Assembly (NCBI GenBank): GCA_000018565.1
Contig: CP000875.1
Coordinates: 3,859,199-3,923,198, forward strand
Reading direction: 5' to 3'
Source of the DNA: Herpetosiphon aurantiacus DSM 785
Lineage (GTDB): Bacteria > Chloroflexota > Chloroflexia > Chloroflexales > Herpetosiphonaceae
Length of the DNA: 64,000 nucleotides
Positions 60,550-64,000 of this stretch are shown one piece after another (within the stretch, counting starts at the first letter, position 1; each line of letters begins with the position of its first letter). Both the position numbers and the translations under genes were made by a program. The notes under the pieces are model-generated. The model was not told where the DNA came from, made no database searches, and saw nothing but the letters and a program-made list of their open reading frames with translations.

Positions 60550-60951
60550 AAAAATATTAATAGATAAAGAGAACAAAGGGCATAGAACATAGAACATTAG
60601 GAGTTGGAGATCGATATTAATTAACGCAGAGGCGCAGAGCGTTGAGAAGGATGAATTATGAATTATGAGGGATGAATTGTGAGAGGATAGGGATCAGGGG
60701 TTAGATAATCAAGCAAATCTGAGCAATCTGTGGCTAAACATACCCTTCGCGATCTCCGCAGTTCCCATCCTTCGTGCCATTCATGGATCAACACCGATCC
60801 CTAGCGCCTGATCCCCGACCCCTATGTTCTATGTTCTTTGCTCTTTATTCTTCGTCTGGTTGATCAGCAACCATAATTACGGTAAAATGAGCCAGAGTGC
60901 CTTTTGGGGCTTTATTCCGTTAAACTTTCATCCTGTCGGAGGTATGGTACC
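60550..60951. repeat. intergenic mosaic of short repeats, no gene
   Basis: GAACAAAGGGCATAGAACAT (about 60572), TTAACGCAGAGGCGCAGAGC (about 60620), GGATGAATTATGAATTATGA (about 60648), CAATCTGTGGCTAA (about 60725), TTCGTGCCATTCATGG (about 60771) and a TTCTATGTTCTTTG heptad run (about 60825-60850). GGAGG at 60938-60942 belongs to the next gene. Confidence 0.6.
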
Positions 60952-61278
60952 GTGCCAACCTATGTATATGCGTGCCAAGCATGTGGCGCACAATTCGAGC
61001 AATTTCAACGCTTCTCTGACGAGCCGCTGACCATCTGTCCGCGCTGTCAAGGCACGATCAAGCGTGTGTTTCAACCGGTTGGCGTGGTATTCAAGGGTAG
61101 TGGATGGTATATTAATGATAGTCGTTCAGGCAATAACAATAGCGCTAGCAGCAAATCAAGCACTCCAGCACCAGGTAGCAGCGATGCTAGCAGTGCCGCG
61201 CCTGCTGCTACTAGCGAAAGCAAGCCTGAAGCACCCAAAGCCGAAGCCAGCAAATCAGAATCATCGGCTGCGGCCTAA
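60952..61278 (+). CDS. FmdB family zinc ribbon protein
   Basis: 108 residues starting with GTG at 60952, with GGAGG nine bases upstream. The N-terminal PTYVYACQACGAQFEQFQRFS and ICPRCQGTIKRVFQP form the zinc ribbon (two CxxC pairs), the FmdB/regulatory protein signature, followed by GSGWYIND. The C-terminal 60 residues are a disordered Ser/Ala/Pro/Lys tail (SKSSTPAPGSSDASSAAPAA). Putative nucleic-acid or protein-binding regulator; the family name derives from formamidase operons, where the role is weakly tested. Upstream of cysE, with a terminator between them. Confidence 0.9.
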   Translation: MPTYVYACQACGAQFEQFQRFSDEPLTICPRCQGTIKRVFQPVGVVFKGSGWYINDSRSGNNNSASSKSSTPAPGSSDASSAAPAATSESKPEAPKAEASKSESSAAA

Positions 61279-61293
61279 AGCGACATTCAAGAA

Positions 61294-61337
61294 CCCAAGG
61301 TACTTGGCTTAAGGCTAATGGCCTTGGGCTTTCTTTT
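61294..61337 (+). terminator. terminator after the FmdB gene
   Basis: CCCAAGG (61294-61300) pairs with CCTTGGG (61322-61328) around a folded interior, followed by CTTTCTTTTTG. Confidence 0.7.
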
Positions 61338-61360
61338 TGTCTGCGAAAGGATGGATCAGT

Positions 61361-62122
61361 ATGCGGCATTGGTGGCGTTTGGTTCGTGAAGATATTCGGA
61401 CAATTTTACACAATGATCCTGCTGCTCGTTCAATTTTTGAGGTGTTGCTCTACCCGGGCTTTCAAGCAGTACAAATCCATCGACTGACCCACTGGCTTTG
61501 GGGTCTGAACTTGCCGTTTATCCCGCGCTTGCTCTCGCAAATTACGCGCTTTTTCACAGGCATTGAAATTCACCCAGGGGCCACGATCGGGCAGCGCCTG
61601 TTTATCGACCATGGTATGGGCATCGTGGTTGGCGAAACCGCGATTATCGGCGATGATGTGGTGATGTATCAAGGTGTGACCCTCGGTGGAACGGGCAAGG
61701 AAACTGGCAAGCGCCACCCAACCATCGGCAATAATGTGGTGATTGGGGTTGGAGCCAAGGTGCTCGGGGCAATTACAATCGGCGATGGCGCTCGGATCGG
61801 CGGCGGCGCGGTGGTGGTTAAGCCTGTGCCCGCCCATTCGACGGCGATTGGCGTGCCTGCGCGGGTCGTCGCCACCCGTGATCCGCAAACCGGCCAAACC
61901 AACCGCGTCGAAATGTTGCCCGACCCAGAGGGCGCGATGTTGCGCTCCTTGCACGAATCAGTTCAACATTTAAATCAACGGGTGATCGAGCTTGAAAGCG
62001 CCATGGGCAGCCAAGCTTATCATATTGCCGCGCTCAGCGCCCAACGCACCAACGGCGATGATCCCTTCGATTGCCTTGATGATTTGCAAAGTTACGAGAT
62101 GCACTACGCTGACGGTATTTAA
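61361..62122 (+). CDS. cysE: serine O-acetyltransferase
   Basis: 253 residues from the ATG at 61361, with AAAGGA about ten bases upstream. An N-terminal helical region ([21 protein letters not shown]) leads into left-handed beta-helix hexapeptide repeats: [63 protein letters not shown]. Catalytic H is in IDHG and the acetyl-CoA loop is GKRHPTIG. It makes O-acetylserine, the carbon skeleton for cysteine. The C-terminal tail is longer than in short SATs and ends [13 protein letters not shown], without the classic feedback-sensing end. It shares an operon with cysS, 25 bases downstream. Confidence 0.93.
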   Translation: MRHWWRLVREDIRTILHNDPAARSIFEVLLYPGFQAVQIHRLTHWLWGLNLPFIPRLLSQITRFFTGIEIHPGATIGQRLFIDHGMGIVVGETAIIGDDVVMYQGVTLGGTGKETGKRHPTIGNNVVIGVGAKVLGAITIGDGARIGGGAVVVKPVPAHSTAIGVPARVVATRDPQTGQTNRVEMLPDPEGAMLRSLHESVQHLNQRVIELESAMGSQAYHIAALSAQRTNGDDPFDCLDDLQSYEMHYADGI

Positions 62123-62147
62123 TTTTTTGTGTTGAGGAGCCACATCT

Positions 62148-63548
62148 ATGGCATTAGCAATTTACAACACGCTTACCCGCCAGACCGAGCCGTTTACACC
62201 GTTGGTTGCTGACCATGTGTCGATGTATGTCTGTGGGCCGACGGTGTATTCTGATGCCCATATTGGTCATGCCATGTCAGCGGTGGTGTTCGATGTGGTG
62301 CGGCGCTATTTGGAATGGTCGGGCTATACGGTGCGCCATGTGATGAATTTTACCGATGTTGATGATAAAATTATTCGCCGCGCCAACGAGCAAGGCCGTG
62401 ATCCCATGGAATTGGCCGAGAGCTATACCTTGGCCTTTCTTGATCAATTGGGCCAATTGAATGTGCTGCCCGCTACGGCCTACCCCCGCGTTTCAACCAC
62501 GATTCCGCAAATTATTCAATTTATCGAAGGCTTGATTGCCAAAGATGCGGCATACCACGCCAGCAATGGCGATGTCTATTTTCGGGTACGAGCCGACGAA
62601 GATTATGGCAAACTTTCGCGCCGCGCTGTCGATGATATGCGCTCTGGTGCGCGAATTGCTCCCGATGAAGCCAAAGATGACCCGTTAGATTTTGCGCTGT
62701 GGAAATCGGCCAAACCAGGCGAGCCAGCTTGGGAAAGCCCATGGGGTCAAGGCCGACCTGGTTGGCATATCGAATGCTCGGCCATGAGTTTGCACGAATT
62801 AGCTGAGCAAATTGATATTCATGGTGGTGGAAACGACTTGATCTTCCCCCACCACGAAAATGAAATTGCCCAAACCGAATCATTAACTGGCAAAAATTTC
62901 GCCCAAGTCTGGATGCACAATGGCATGCTGCAATTGGCTGGCGAGAAAATGAGCAAATCGCTGGGCAATTTGATCACGATTGATCAATTTTTAAGCGAAC
63001 ACTCCGCCGATATTATGCGCTTGCTGGTGCTTTCTGGCTCGTATCGTGCACCATTGGTTTATAATGATGAGGTTTTGGCTGATACCCAACGCAAACTTGA
63101 GCGAATTATGTCGGCGTTGAAACCAGCCCATGGCACGGCAACCAACGGCCCAGTCGTTGAGACGCTAAATGCAATTGTTGCCAAAGCCCCAGCCGATTTC
63201 CGTGCCGCGATGGACAGCGATTTCAATAGTGCAGCAGCCTTGGCGGTCTTGTTTGATTTGGTGCGTTCGATCAACGCTGCCCGTGATGCAGGCGTTGGTG
63301 GCGAGCCATTCGCAGCAGGTCAAGCCCGTTTACGTGAATTAGCTGCGGTGCTCGGCTTACGCTTAGAAGCGCCCAGCGCCAGCAAAACCGATGCTGCACC
63401 TTTTATCGAATTGTTGATTGAGCTACGCGCCGAGTTGCGCAAAGCTAAACAATGGGCACTCTCCGATTTAGTACGCAACCGCCTGAGCGAGCTTGATGTA
63501 CAACTCGAAGATAGTCCCAACGGCACAACCTGGACGACGAAAGGCTAA
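62148..63548 (+). CDS. cysS: cysteinyl-tRNA synthetase
   Basis: 466 residues, the usual length. Class I synthetase: the zinc ligand cysteine is in MYVCGPTVY, the HIGH motif in [32 protein letters not shown] and [17 protein letters not shown] give the remaining zinc site, and KMSKS is in [12 protein letters not shown]-terminal DALR/anticodon domain follows. It charges tRNA-Cys. GAGG precedes the ATG. Coupling with cysE links cysteine supply to its use in translation. Confidence 0.97.
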   Translation: MALAIYNTLTRQTEPFTPLVADHVSMYVCGPTVYSDAHIGHAMSAVVFDVVRRYLEWSGYTVRHVMNFTDVDDKIIRRANEQGRDPMELAESYTLAFLDQLGQLNVLPATAYPRVSTTIPQIIQFIEGLIAKDAAYHASNGDVYFRVRADEDYGKLSRRAVDDMRSGARIAPDEAKDDPLDFALWKSAKPGEPAWESPWGQGRPGWHIECSAMSLHELAEQIDIHGGGNDLIFPHHENEIAQTESLTGKNFAQVWMHNGMLQLAGEKMSKSLGNLITIDQFLSEHSADIMRLLVLSGSYRAPLVYNDEVLADTQRKLERIMSALKPAHGTATNGPVVETLNAIVAKAPADFRAAMDSDFNSAAALAVLFDLVRSINAARDAGVGGEPFAAGQARLRELAAVLGLRLEAPSASKTDAAPFIELLIELRAELRKAKQWALSDLVRNRLSELDVQLEDSPNGTTWTTKG

Positions 63549-63685
63549 AACCAAAAGGCAGAAGGCAAAAGTCAGAAATCAAAACAGAGCATACTCTGAA
63601 CTTTCAACTTCTGCCTTTTGACTTTTGATTTCTGACTTTTGACAAAGGTTTTGCCTTTTGACCTTTGCCTTGAATAGGGGTTTTT
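63549..63685. repeat. inverted heptad repeat block between cysS and prmA
   Basis: Left array AAAAGGCAGAAGGCAAAAGT CAGAAATCAAAA (63553-63586), then right array CTTCTGCCTTTTGACTTTTG ATTTCTGACTTTTGAC and GCCTTTTGACC (about 63608-63672). The two are reverse complements in register, so the RNA could form a long hairpin just before prmA. Confidence 0.7.
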
Positions 63686-64000
63686 ATGCAGTGGCTCGAA
63701 CTGAGCGTGACCGTCGATACCGAAGCGGTCGAAAGTGTGTCGGAATTATTTGCCCAATATGGCTATAACGGTGGTGTGGCCGTCGAAGAGGCGATCATTC
63801 CATCACTCGACTCACCTGAATATCAAATTGATACCAATAAACCAGTGATTGTGCGCACTTACCTGCTGGCCAACGAGCAAGCCGCCGATGCCCAAACCCA
63901 GATCGAGCGCGGTTTGTGGGTGCTGGGAATGATGCGTCCAGTCGGCGATTTGCAGGTTAAAACCATCGCTGAGGAAGATTGGGCCAATGCTTGGAAGGAG
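63686..64000 (+). CDS. prmA: ribosomal protein L11 methyltransferase, N-terminal part (cut by window end)
   Basis: 105 residues in the window, no stop. It starts MQWLELSVTVDTEAVESVSE and reads to IAEEDWANAWKE, which are PrmA hallmarks (W-x-E-L-x-V and EEDWANAWK). The catalytic Rossmann part lies beyond the window. GGGG six bases upstream is the ribosome site. PrmA trimethylates L11. Position after cysS and the repeat block suggests the same transcript. Confidence 0.9.
   Translation, partial: MQWLELSVTVDTEAVESVSELFAQYGYNGGVAVEEAIIPSLDSPEYQIDTNKPVIVRTYLLANEQAADAQTQIERGLWVLGMMRPVGDLQVKTIAEEDWANAWKE

Noticed and set aside
60378-60951. Possible tRNA or small RNA gene in the long gap
   Set aside because: No cloverleaf or conserved TTCGA arm; the stretch is a promoter plus short-word repeats.

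Overview
The window looks like chromosome of a Chloroflexota bacterium, most probably Herpetosiphon or a close relative. This is inferred from protein style and repeats, not from a marker gene. Supporting signs are a DUF1800/DUF1501 Tat pair, threonine-proline linkers (PTPTATP) on a secreted carboxypeptidase, a zinc-ribbon/Ser-Thr kinase/FGE-like fusion, a very large GAF-repeat histidine kinase, and intergenic spaces filled with short degenerate repeats. Most of the window has moderate GC; the one intact insertion sequence is visibly richer in GC.

Layout. 0.1-3.4 kb: an overlapping pair, CHAT-domain protease and alpha/beta hydrolase, the best candidate for an undescribed two-gene system. 3.8-8.4 kb: a TPMT-type methyltransferase, the Tat-exported DUF1800 and DUF1501 proteins and an unknown 140-residue protein. 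8.4-11.7 kb: a response regulator/histidine kinase/hot-dog thioesterase operon facing a HAD phosphatase. 12-13.8 kb: site-2 protease, HD hydrolase and LysE exporter. 13.9-18.5 kb: kinase-FGE fusion, isochorismatase-like hydrolase and, on the other strand, an ABC exporter. 18.7-20.0 kb: a complete IS4-type element inserted in a palindromic repeat. 20.2-29.6 kb: cytochrome P450, GH13 amylase, ICMT-like methyltransferase, TM0106-type nuclease, TPR lytic transglycosylase, DUF4180 protein and an ATP-grasp protein.

30.2-39.4 kb: the respiratory complex I genes nuoA-nuoH behind a near-consensus promoter. The operon carries a heptad-repeat block between nuoE and nuoF, and a small element bounded by inverted repeats with a broken GxxExxY gene between nuoF and nuoG; nuoI-N are not here. 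39.5-43.7 kb: acetyltransferase, SDR, FAD amine oxidase-like protein, two receiver-domain proteins and a membrane protein. 43.8-45.3 kb: a three-S1-domain protein with a charged coiled coil and a disordered tail. 45.5-47.6 kb: a chelatase ChlI/ChlD gene in two frames joined by a textbook -1 frameshift site (A7 heptamer, 5-nt spacer, 10-bp stem). 47.9-55.7 kb: DUF1028 hydrolase, RsmC-like methyltransferase, a small membrane protein with an SPFH protein, a molybdopterin oxidoreductase and the 1211-residue sensor kinase. 55.7-60.4 kb: secF, secD and a secreted M14 carboxypeptidase. 61-64 kb: FmdB-type zinc ribbon protein, cysE, cysS and the start of prmA.

Several repeat families recur between genes: a MITE-like element with GTAATGGTT ends, an 80-bp double-hairpin repeat, arrays of TTTTGAC/TTCTGAC heptads, and words of about 7 or 9 bases (CACGAAGAG, CGCAGAGG, GGATGAA, TTCTATG). 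No tRNA, rRNA, CRISPR array or prophage was seen.
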